DNA of 64,000 bases from Cryptomeria japonica (Eukaryota > Streptophyta > Pinopsida > Cupressales > Cupressaceae): positions 234,656,733 through 234,720,732 of the forward strand of contig NC_081414.1 in assembly GCF_030272615.1 (NCBI RefSeq). Direction: 5' to 3'. Numbering within the stretch: the stretch's first letter is position 1; the number at the start of each line of letters is the position of its first letter. The notes beneath the pieces were generated by a model, which was given only the letters and a program-made list of their open reading frames with translations, was not told the DNA's origin and searched no databases. The position numbers were made by a program, and so were the translations under genes. Positions 55,453 through 64,000 of the stretch are shown in pieces.

Positions 55453-57726
55453 TGAAGAACACAAGTGATCACTAAGCGAGGGGTGAATCAGTGATATTCT
55501 AAAATTTTAAATCAAGGTGTGCAAACACAAATGAGAATACAAATAGATTAAGAGCATACATACACACATGAATAGATCACATAATACATGGATTTATGAG
55601 GAAAACCCAATGTGGGAAAAAAAAAACCACGATGAGAATAGCTAATGGAGTCTACTGCTCCAATCTAGCCTCACAAAAGATAATTTGATTACAATATATC
55701 TTTGGGAACCAACACAAGGAGCACCAACCCCTGAATTTTGGGCACCAACTCAAGGAGAACCTACCCCTGCTCTGAGCACCCACTCAGAGAATTATAATGA
55801 CTCAATAAGATAAACAATTATAATAAATAACCTTGTTACAAATGAATTTTGTAATCCTTGGACTCTAATGGACACACATGCACTGTTGCTCTTCAATATT
55901 TCTATTATGCCTTCTAATCTCTACAACTTACTTATTCTTGCTATAGTCTTCAATTTCCCTACTTGAAGTCTCCTCCCTGTCCTTCTCTATCTTCTACACT
56001 TCTTCTTTTCTTGTTTTTTTAATGCTCTATTTTTGTTGAATGCACTTTATCTCTCACTCTACTAAATTCCCTTTTGTTTTCTCTACAACCACCTCTTTTT
56101 TAACATGCTTCTCTCCTCCGAATACACACCTTTGTATATTTAGTATACACGTTATCTCCGCCAATTTAGCTACCTCAACTTCCCTTGTCAAATTTCATAA
56201 CCTCTCCTCTGTTTGATCAGCAAAAGCATTTTCCTTCCAAGTAGAATTCAAAATATTTTATTCTTTTTACATCTTAGAGATCTTTACTCCTAAAGATTTT
56301 GTTCTCTATCCTAAAAGTGTTCTCAGATTGGTCGTCCATATTAAATGCATCCTCCATGTCTCTTGATCATTCTTTGTACTCAAATTACTAAAATTAGTAA
56401 TCTTCATCTACCCATATGATTCGATATTCCCTGTGTCAATCATCTTGAGCCATGCAACGGTCTATAATATGGATGCCATTAATGCATTCTCCATCCTTTC
56501 CCGACTTGGTTTGATTAGATTAACAATCACCTTATTTAAGCGCATTATGAACACCGACTTCTGCATATCTAAATTTTCTTCTGAACACCTGAATGATCGT
56601 GTGTCTTCATATTTATCGTTCAAATCATGTGTTCATACTTGGTCAACTACCACATGGATCATTTTGCCTATCAACATGCAGATGTGTCATTAAAATCTTC
56701 ACATCTAGTCAAAAACTACAAGTAGGATTTTATCACTAAGAGGTTTAAAGGTCATACCAACCTATAACCCTTCGCTAAATCTCTGATGGCTAAATCATTT
56801 TTGGCAGTCATCTCCACAAAATGGCAAAAGCCTTAATCCTTTCATGGTTTCGCAATGAGTTGGGTCAACAGGAAGGTTTGGCTCGCGACCCAGCGAAAAC
56901 ACTTAGCATTCATCTCCGTTTTGCAGGCGGTTTACTATCTTTGGCAATCACCATCGAGAAATGGAAAAAACACCATTTAACCCTCACTACAACATGTTTT
57001 GTTTACTTCGCGGTCATGTTTCACTTTTCACGGTTTTGTGGGCCATAATCACCTTTTGAACCATTAAGCCGTGAAATGGTGAAAAACTTTGAGTGCATAA
57101 AAAAATAAAGCCCACACATAGTCAACACATCCTTTTTGTTGTTTCGCAAGGGGTCAAAGGTCAACAGGAAGTTTGACAGCAAAACGGTGAAAGACTTCCT
57201 TAAACTAAAATGCCAATGGGCACCATAAGAACACATCACTGCCAAGGTGGACCAAGTAGACCAAGTGGTGGTCACCATCTGAATACCTGCAGAGCACGAA
57301 GGAGGAGTGGGGGGCCACATGACACATCACCACCTGAGCACACTAGACCAATGTCAACACATGGATACTTGTGAACTCATGAAGGGAGTGGGCCCGATAG
57401 ACATAATAACATTTCATGATTTCTCACAAGGGTTAGGTCAACAGAAAATGTTGATCATGAAATGGCGAAAAATATCCTAGCGTTAACCATTGTCACTAAG
57501 ATAATTACCCTGTTATGTCGAAAACAACATAAAAAAGGATTTTTAACATTTTTCAATCTGCAACATAAAAGCGATGGATCCAACACATTGTGAGGTATAT
57601 GTAGAGCATGAAACCAAACCATTTTCTCCTCTACGACACATAAAATCTATTCTTCTATGCATATTAATTCTTCTACAACCTGCAACTACTTGACATAGTT
57701 GACATAAATGACAACATTTTCCAACA
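55453..57726 (-). mobile_element. 3' LTR of W
   Basis: Begins tgaagaacacaagtgatc and ends ttttccaaca; the next bases atctccccctttgg are the complement of the polypurine tract. It includes the module gaggaaaacccaatgtgggaaa (55600), ggggtgaatcagtgatattc (55483), and three related words with ggtcaacaggaag spaced about 286 bp apart (about 56853, 57139, 57430). Confidence 0.88.
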
Positions 57727-58079
57727 ATCTCCCCCTTTGGCATTGATGTCAACACATGCAGACTTCTTCTCCCCCTTTGACAACAATGGAAAAGTGTCTG
57801 ATATCTCTCTTCCCCTATGATAACATACTGATTCTCACTATACACTCTATTGGGTTTGATTCTACTGGGAACATCCATTCTCCACCTATGTCACTGTAGA
57901 TTTGAGCAATATGAACCATTATTACAATATAAAAAGTAGTGCCAATACTACTTTTATAGATTTCAAATCTCACCCTGAGAACAAGCATGAGGTTCAAGAA
58001 TAAAAATAATAAAACAGTATGCCCTCCCTGAACCATAGTCCTGATAAAATGGTTAACAGCTGAAGGAAGGTGGGATAAC
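57727..58079 (-). other. W 3' untranslated region and polypurine tract
   Basis: About 350 bp between the end of RNase H and the LTR. On the sense strand two AAAGGGGGAGA tracts occur (complement at 57730-57741 and 57769-57779); the one abutting the LTR is the likely primer for plus-strand synthesis. Nothing else is recognised. Confidence 0.7.
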
Positions 58080-59450
58080 ACCCAATTTGAATCTGAGATA
58101 TTCAAATGTATCTTTGGGAACTGGCTTAGTAAATATATCTACAAAATGCTCTCTTGTGCATACATATTCAACTCTCACTTCCTTATCAGCAACCTTTTCC
58201 CTCAAGAAGTGTTATTTAATGCCAATGTGCTTAGTCCTTGAGTGCATAACTGAATTTTTTGAAATATTGATTGCACTTGAGTTGTCACACATAAGAGAAA
58301 TAGGGTTTGAAAAATCTACATGAATATATTTAAGTATCTACTTCATCCATAATAATTGAGAACAACATGTTGCAACTGCTATATATTCAGCTTTAGCAGT
58401 AAATAAGGAGATTGACTCTTGCTTCTTGCTATGCCATGAAACCAACCTATTTATAAGGAAGAAGGCTCCACCTCTGGTACATTTTCTATCATCAATACAA
58501 CCAACCCAATCAGCATCAATGTAGGCTTGTAGAGTGAACTCACCATTCTTCGGATACCATAGGCCATAATCGAGTGTCCCTTGCAGATACTTGAAGATTC
58601 TCCTCACTGCATTGACATGTGATTTCCTAGGAGATGCTTGGAATCTTGCAACCATGCACACTGCTTGAACTATATCCTGCCTTGATGCTATAAGATACAA
58701 TAGGCTTCCAATCATGAATCTATACAAGGTTTTATCTACACTAGGTGACTCATCATCCATCCTTAGTTTGCATCCTGTCACCATGGGTGTTCTCAATGGC
58801 TTGTAGTCTTCCATCTTGAACTTCTTTAACATATTTCTAGCATACTTTGTTTGAGAAATGAATATACCTTTGTCTAGCTATGATATTTGTAGACCAAGAA
58901 AGTATGATAACTCTCCAAATAATGATATTTCAAATTCAAAATACATTTTATCAGCAAACTTCTTACACAAGACATCCTTATTGCCCCAAAAAATAATATC
59001 ATCTACATACACCACCACTATGATCATATGATTGCCATCTGCCTTAATGTATAAGTTGTTATCAGCATTCCCCTTTTTGTATCCTTGTTGATGGAGATAT
59101 TTGTCTAACTTGGAATACCATGCCCTTGGTGCTTGTTTTAATCCACATAGTGCTTTCCTTAGTCTGCAAACATAGTTCTCATCCTCATGAAGTTGAAATC
59201 CCTTAGGATGCTTTATATATACCTATTCTTCAAGATTTCTAGTGAGGAATGAATATTTAACATCCATTTGGTATACTTTATATCCCTTGTATGCTGAAAA
59301 AGCTAGAAATATTTTGATTGCTTCAAGTCTTGCAACTAGTGCAAATGTCTCTTCAAAGTCTATCCCCTCAACTTGAGCATATCCCTTGCATACAAGTCTT
59401 TCTTTGTTTCTTATGACCTTACCTTCTTCATTCATTTTGTTTCTATACAC
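58080..59450 (-). pseudogene. W reverse transcriptase and RNase H (broken)
   Basis: RT starts at [15 protein letters not shown] with [16 protein letters not shown] and YQMDVKYSF. The catalytic box VVVYVDDIIFWGN (about 59000) is intact, though flanked by stops at 59223, 58877 and other sites. The segment 58832-58338 (164 aa) has SLLYLIASRQDIVQAV and RNase H AYIDADWVGCIDDRKC. The end (58330-58080) retains CDNSSAINISKNSVMHSRTKH and the KLGV terminus. Confidence 0.88.
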
Positions 59451-59928
59451 CCATTTAGTTCCTATGACATTTTTGTCAGTAAGTCTAGGAACCTATTTCC
59501 AAGTCTTGTTCTTCTCAATCTGCTGCAACTCTTCTTCCATTGCCTTCATCCATTTTTCACTCTTGCTAGCCTCACTATAATTGCTTGGCTCCATTTCAGT
59601 GATAAGGCATAAATTCACTTGTTAATTATTCCTTGCATGCCTTCTCCTTGTTTTTACACCCTCATTCTTTTTGCCAATAATCTGATCTACAGGATGATTC
59701 TTTTGTACATACCTATTTGGGGCCTTACTGGGTACTTCCTCTTTACTTTTAGATTGTTCTTCATCTTCTTCATATGGTTCTTCAATCTAATTTATTATAT
59801 TTTGTCTTCCTTTATGTAGATCCTCATCTACCCTCACATGTACACTCTCAACCACTTATCTTTAGTCTCTTGTTGAAGCATTTATAGGCTTTGCTATGAG
59901 CTGAGTACCCCAAGAATATTCCTTCATT
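59451..59928 (-). pseudogene. W integrase C-terminus and RT N-terminal linker (decayed)
   Basis: A low-complexity acidic linker between integrase and RT, recognisable by NRYVQKNHPVDQIIG-type and KSEKWMKAMEEELQ-type sequence on the minus strand, broken by several stops and at least one shift (the integrase and RT segments are out of phase). Confidence 0.65.
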
Positions 59929-60633
59929 TCATATTGATTTGAAGCTCCACAAACCATCCTTATACCTTTTAATGAAACATTTACTACCAAACACTTTGAA
60001 ATATTTTACTAAGGGCTTCTTGTCATACCAAAGTTCATAAGGAATCATTTTGCTATTAACTCTTAGTTGCACTCTATTTAGTGTGTATGCAGTAGTGTGG
60101 ACTACCTCCTTCCAATATACATCAGGCAAATTTGATTCATTTAGCATGGTTCTAGCCATCTCCTTGACAGTCCTATTCTTCCTCTCCACAACACCATTTT
60201 GTTGGGGTGTCCTAGGAGCTACATATTGCCTTCTAATTCCATGTATTACAAAATAGTCCTCAAATTCATTTGATGTGAATTCTCCTCCTCGATCTAATCT
60301 GAGACATTTCAGTTTATAACCACTTTCCTTTTCAACCATTTTTCTGAAAATCTTGAATCTTTTCGAGGCTTGTGACTTGTCTTGTAAGAAGGTGACCCAT
60401 GCCATCCTTGAGAAATCATCTATAAGTAGTATAAAATATTTCTCACCATTGAGAGCTCTTATTCTAGTTGGACTACACATGTCAGTATGCACAAGTTCTA
60501 AAGGCCTTGTTGTTGGGTACTCCTTTGTTTTGAAACTCGCCTTGGTTTGCTTTCCTCTTTGACATTCATCACAAAAGGTGTCGGTTGGCTTAATAATTTG
60601 AGGTATGTGTCTTACATAACCTTTCTTGCTCAC
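59929..60633 (-). pseudogene. W integrase core (234 aa open)
   Basis: Contains CDECQRGKQTKASFK (Cys pair of the zinc site), LVHTDMCSPTRI with the first Asp, CLRLDRGGEFTSNEF with the second and NGVVERKNRTVKEM with the Glu, so the DDE triad is intact. After it comes the LNRVQLRVNSKMIPYELWYDKKPLVKYFKVF block. The upstream pre-integrase histidines are separated by a stop. Confidence 0.92.
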
Positions 60634-60777
60634 CTTGACAAGGTTGTCAAAATTGATGTGACCTAACCTTCTATGCCACGATCAACTCTCATCAACTTGA
60701 CCCATCATACACTGAGATTCAAAACATTACTTCAAATTATATACATTTCCATCTATTCTTTTTCCCTCTGCAACTCA

Positions 60778-61075
60778 TTAGTCTTTTCTCTCTTTTTTTA
60801 TTTCACAACATTTTGAGTCGAAAGTAAACTTATATCCTCTATCACACATTTGGCTCACACTTAGTAGGTTATGTTTTAGTCCTTCCACATAATACACATT
60901 GTGAGCTTTCAGCTTACCATCTATGTTTAATGTACCTTTACCTTTTATCTTAATGAAAGAATTGTCTCCAAACCTCACTGAAACTCCATTCCAATCCTCA
61001 AACTTGGTGAATTTATTCTTATCTCCAGTCATATGCTTGGAACAATCACTGTCTATAACCCAAAGATTTTTTCTT
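60778..61075 (-). pseudogene. W protease
   Basis: WVIDSDCSKHMTGDKNKF at about 61030-61070 is the active-site region, with Gly of Asp-Ser-Gly changed to Asp. Then follow VRFGDNSFIKIKGKG and VYYVEGLKHNLLSVSQMCD, the usual copia protease body and GAG-pre-integrase start. The frame ends at 60778. Confidence 0.85.
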
Positions 61076-61152
61076 TCAACATGCAGGGCTATTTGAACTA
61101 TTAGACCTAATTCCTTTTGATCATTCTTCTTTTCTACCCATATTTGTTTGTG

Positions 61153-62340
61153 TTATTTTCTCTTCTCTGTTGTATTAATCTGATTTGATGTAGTTTTTGA
61201 TTTAGCTGCAAATATCTTTTTGCATTTGACAATTCTAAATTTGTAGTGTTTGGCAATATGACCAAGGTTTTGACAGTGATAACATCTTACATTTCTATTG
61301 AAGGATGAAATGGGAGGACTTTTATATGATTGAAAAGACTTTCTCCTACACTCATGACTTCTATGACCAACCCCATTACAGTGACAACAAATGGCACTTG
61401 CATATATAAAGGCAACAAAAGGATTTCTACTTTCATAACTAGGAGGAGACCTACGCATAAGCCTACATTCTACAATTTTATAACCATAAGTATTACATTT
61501 GTAATAGTAGCAATGGAATTTAGGTACATACCAATCATTGTTGAGTTTTTTCCTCATTGGTCTCCTTGGAGCAGCATAACTCTGTCATTTTGAGCTCTTC
61601 CTTGTGTCCTTGACCTTTAAGAATCCTCCATCATCCACTTTGGCTTTTACTTTTGGATCAACATGTTTGCTCTTTGTAGCAACAAGATGTATCTTCTTCT
61701 GAGTGGGCTTGCTGACAATGAAGGATTGTCCTTTATCATTTTCACTTGAAGAGGTAAAGTGTATTTCTTTGCTTGATGAGTCCTTACTTGGAGAACATTG
61801 ACCAGCATCATATCCAACACCTTCAGTGTCCTTGGAGTGTTTTTTCTTGTTCAACATCTTATCTAATGCATTGGTGTTGCCCTCATACTTGATTCTAACC
61901 TTGAGCTCATCATTGCATCTCTCAAGCTCTTTTCTAAGACTCACAATTTCTTGCTCCAACTTTTGACATTCCTTTTATTTAGCCTCCAGATCTGATTTTG
62001 TCACTTCAACCATTCTCTTGGCTTCTTCCAATTATGTTCTTAGATTTGTAATGTTTTTCTCAGACTCCTCAAGGCACTTATTCAATAGGTCTTGTTCCTC
62101 AGCAGCAACATTCCTACGCATTTTGTATTATTTCCTCACTAATCTGAGTTCTTCAAGTGCACTCACAAGTTCACCTTCAAGATCTACCTCAGCCTCAACT
62201 TCCTCTTCATCATCACTAGTCATCTGTTCTTTATCCAATTCCTCTTGTACCATAAAAATGTTGAATTCTCTTTCATCCTCACTGCAGCACTCATCAGACA
62301 CACTTTATTCATCAGTGGTATCATTTTCCATTATGTAGAG
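61153..62340 (-). pseudogene. W Gag C-terminal region: coiled coil and zinc knuckles
   Basis: From high to low coordinate: an acidic segment, a long heptad-rich coiled coil (LDKEQMTSDDEEEVEAEVDL, LEEAKRMVEVTKSDLEAK, LEQEIVSLRKELERCNDELK), a lysine/serine-rich stretch, then three knuckle-like motifs: CNTYGYKIVEC (decayed), CCHCNGVGHRSHEC (intact spacing) and CYHCQNLGHIAKHY (last Cys changed). Stops break it at several points. An extended Gag with coiled coil and repeated knuckles is typical of SIRE-like copia elements. Confidence 0.8.
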
Positions 62341-63256
62341 GTTGCTCTCCCTTCTAAAATTTCTTCTCCTTGGTTTAAAATATTTCTTTACTCTTCCTTT
62401 ACTAGATCTCTTCACATTTTGATTCTCGTCATCTCCCTTTTCTCCATATGGACATTTAGCAGCAAATTGTCCAATCTTACCACAATTGAATCATTTGAAT
62501 GGAATTTTACCTTTGTATTTCTTTGAGCCTTTCTTAAGCTTCCTGACAAAGTTAGCTTAAGCAGTTTATAAGTCATCTTATTTTGCACTAGTATCTACCT
62601 CCTTCCCTTTCTTGGTAGTATTGAAGGTAGCCTCTCTCTTTGAAGTTTCACCACTCACTATTCTCATTTTATAAGTTGATAAGGAACTAAATAGCTCATC
62701 CATGAACAAAGTCTTTAAATCTTTAACTTCTTCAATAAAAAGAGACCTTAGTGTCATCCTTAGATGTAAGTGATCTTAGCACCTTTTTTACTATGACTTC
62801 ATCTGGAGTATCTTCTCCAAGACCTTTTATTGCATTGACATTTTCATCTACCCTTTATAGATAATCAGCTATTTTCTCGTCCTCTTTCATTTTTAGACCT
62901 TCAAAATGAGCTCTAAGATTTTGCAATCCGGCTTCTTTTACCTTAACATATCCTTCATTTATCCTTTACAGCTTGTCCCATATTTCTTTGGTGGATGTGC
63001 AGTGCATGACTTTGACAAACTCTATGTTTGATAGTCCACTAAGGATGGAGTGCTTTTCTTTGGCATTGTGCTCATATTCCTTCTTAGCATCAAGATCAGT
63101 AGGAGAAGTGGCTAGGACAGTGTATACATTCTTCACAGACATCCAAACATCATATCCAAGGGAAGACAAGTATGTCTCCATCCTTCTACTCCAGAAGGCA
63201 TAATTGGTGCCATCAAACATAGGAACCTTAGCAGAGGTGGATTCATTCCTAGCCAT
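62341..63256 (-). pseudogene. W Gag N-terminal region
   Basis: Start at the ATG complement 63254-63256 (MARNESTSAKVPMFDGTNYA), with the Gag opening shared with element V. The first 90 codons are open; then a KLxKINEGYVKVKEAGLQNL stretch, an FEGLKMKEDEKIADYL core and a first knuckle FNCGKIGQFAAKC (His changed to Gln, first Cys lost) can be followed through stops and a shift. Confidence 0.8.
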
Positions 63257-63315
63257 AGTGATCACTAACCAGGACCTACCCAAGCTAGAAAAAGCTTTTC
63301 TATAAGGGCACCAAG

Positions 63316-63328
63316 GGCTTTGATACCA
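63316..63328 (-). promoter_or_regulatory. iMet-type primer binding site of W
   Basis: The + strand ggctttgatacca has one mismatch to the 3' end of initiator tRNA-Met; at lies between it and the LTR at 63331. Confidence 0.85.
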
Positions 63329-63330
63329 AT

Positions 63331-64000
63331 TAAAGAACACAAGTGATCGTTGAGAGGGGGGTGAATCAGTGATATTCTAAAATTTTAAATCAAGGTGTGA
63401 AAACACAAATGAGAATACAAATAGATTAAGAGCATACACACACACACAAGAACAAATCACATAACATGGGGATTTACGAGGAAAACCCAAAGTGGGAAAA
63501 AAAATTTAGTGAGAATAGATGTTGGAGTCTACTGCTCCAATCCAACCTCACAAAAGATAATCTGATTATAATATATTTTTGGGCACCAACCTAAGGAGCA
63601 CCAACCACTGAATTTTGAGAACCTACTCAAGGAGCACCTACCCCTACTCTGAGAATCCACTTAGAGAATTACAATGATCCAATAAGATAAACAATTACAA
63701 TGAATAACCTTGTTAGAAATAAATTATGTAACCCTTGGACTCTAATGGACACACATGCACTGCCGCTCTTCAATGTTTCTCTTCCACCTTTTGATCTCTA
63801 CAACTTAGTCTTCTTTTTGTTGCAGTCTTCAATTTATTTGTCAGAAGTCTCCTCTTTGTCCTTCTCCATCTTCTACACTTCTTCTTTTCTTGATTTGCTC
63901 AATGCTCTATTTTTGTTGAATGCACTCTATCTCTCACTCTGTTGAACTCACTTTTGTGTGTTCTACAACCACCTCTTTTTCAGCATGCTTCGCTCCTCTG
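63331..64000 (-). mobile_element. 5' LTR of W (first 670 bp, continues past window)
   Basis: Aligns with 55453 onward (aagaacacaagtgatc, gtgatattctaaaattttaaatcaaggtgtg, gaatacaaatagattaagagcatac). The terminal TG has become TA. Differences from the 3' copy are scattered. About 1.6 kb should remain outside the window. Confidence 0.9.

Larger units (their letters stand above)
55453..64000 (-). mobile_element. Ty1/copia element W, SIRE-like, 5' LTR cut by window end
   Basis: Minus-strand element with a 3' LTR of 2,274 bp (55453-57726), RNase H, RT, integrase, protease, a long Gag with coiled coil and several knuckles, an iMet-type primer site (63316-63328) and a 5' LTR from 63331 beyond the window. 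The long LTRs and extended Gag resemble the SIRE/Maximus branch. The two LTRs match closely at their start. The Gag and RT regions contain frame changes. Confidence 0.88.

Noticed and set aside
56821-57048. 75-aa + strand ORF in W LTR
   Set aside because: No motif, inside an LTR, and overlapping a degenerate repeat.
62018-62526. Serine-rich + strand ORFs
   Set aside because: Antisense to the acidic coiled-coil Gag of W; serine runs are the complement of Glu/Asp codons.

Overview
The window is repeat-rich plant nuclear DNA made almost entirely of LTR retrotransposons, most of them decayed and inserted into one another. Several things point to a land plant with a large genome. There are Ty1/copia elements primed by initiator tRNA-Met, a Ty3/gypsy element of the Tat type with two RNase H domains, a plant mobile domain (PMD) gene, an L1-like LINE fragment and a PLS-type PPR pseudogene. 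The density of nesting and the 1.4-2.3 kb copia LTRs suggest a gymnosperm, but the sequence alone does not fix the species. I see no intact host gene, rRNA, tRNA gene or CRISPR array.

Left half (1-29755): a four-level nest. A minus-strand L1-like LINE (29096-29755) was hit by a non-coding LTR element, here called X (22406-29095). A minus-strand copia element, Copia-1 (16508-22405), landed in the first LTR of X. A minus-strand Tat-type gypsy element (left edge to 16507) then landed in the 3' LTR of Copia-1. The second LTR of X also holds a separate 1.25 kb insertion (27656-28904, flanked by AATAC). The outer halves of all these elements must lie left of base 1.

The gypsy element is the most interesting object. 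Its gag-protease-G-patch-RT-RNase H-archaeal-type RNase H-integrase frame runs from 12451 to 5162 in one phase, broken only by stop codons. Downstream it carries a PMD gene on the opposite strand (548-2551). Its 5' LTR is followed by a 20/20 match to the 3' end of tRNA-Trp. Arrays of an AGCGCT-centred motif lie near both ends of the visible part, in opposite orientation.

Right half (29756-64000): a decayed plus-strand copia element, V (29760 to about 34810). Then comes minus-strand copia Y (35035-49759), whose RT region is split by the related minus-strand copia Z (37518-44833; target duplication CTTGG/CTTAG). Next are 1.6 kb without recognisable content, one LTR (H) split by another (G), an old LTR remnant and a minus-strand PPR pseudogene. 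Last is minus-strand copia W, which starts at 55453 inside the PPR pseudogene and runs off the right edge.

No gene network operates here. The coding parts are the gag, protease, integrase, RT and RNase H modules of separate elements, nearly all disabled. In the gypsy element, Copia-1 and Y the damage is mainly in-frame stops with little or no frameshifting, and at five sites comparable between Y and Z the stop replaces a glutamine codon, consistent with C-to-T decay of methylated DNA.
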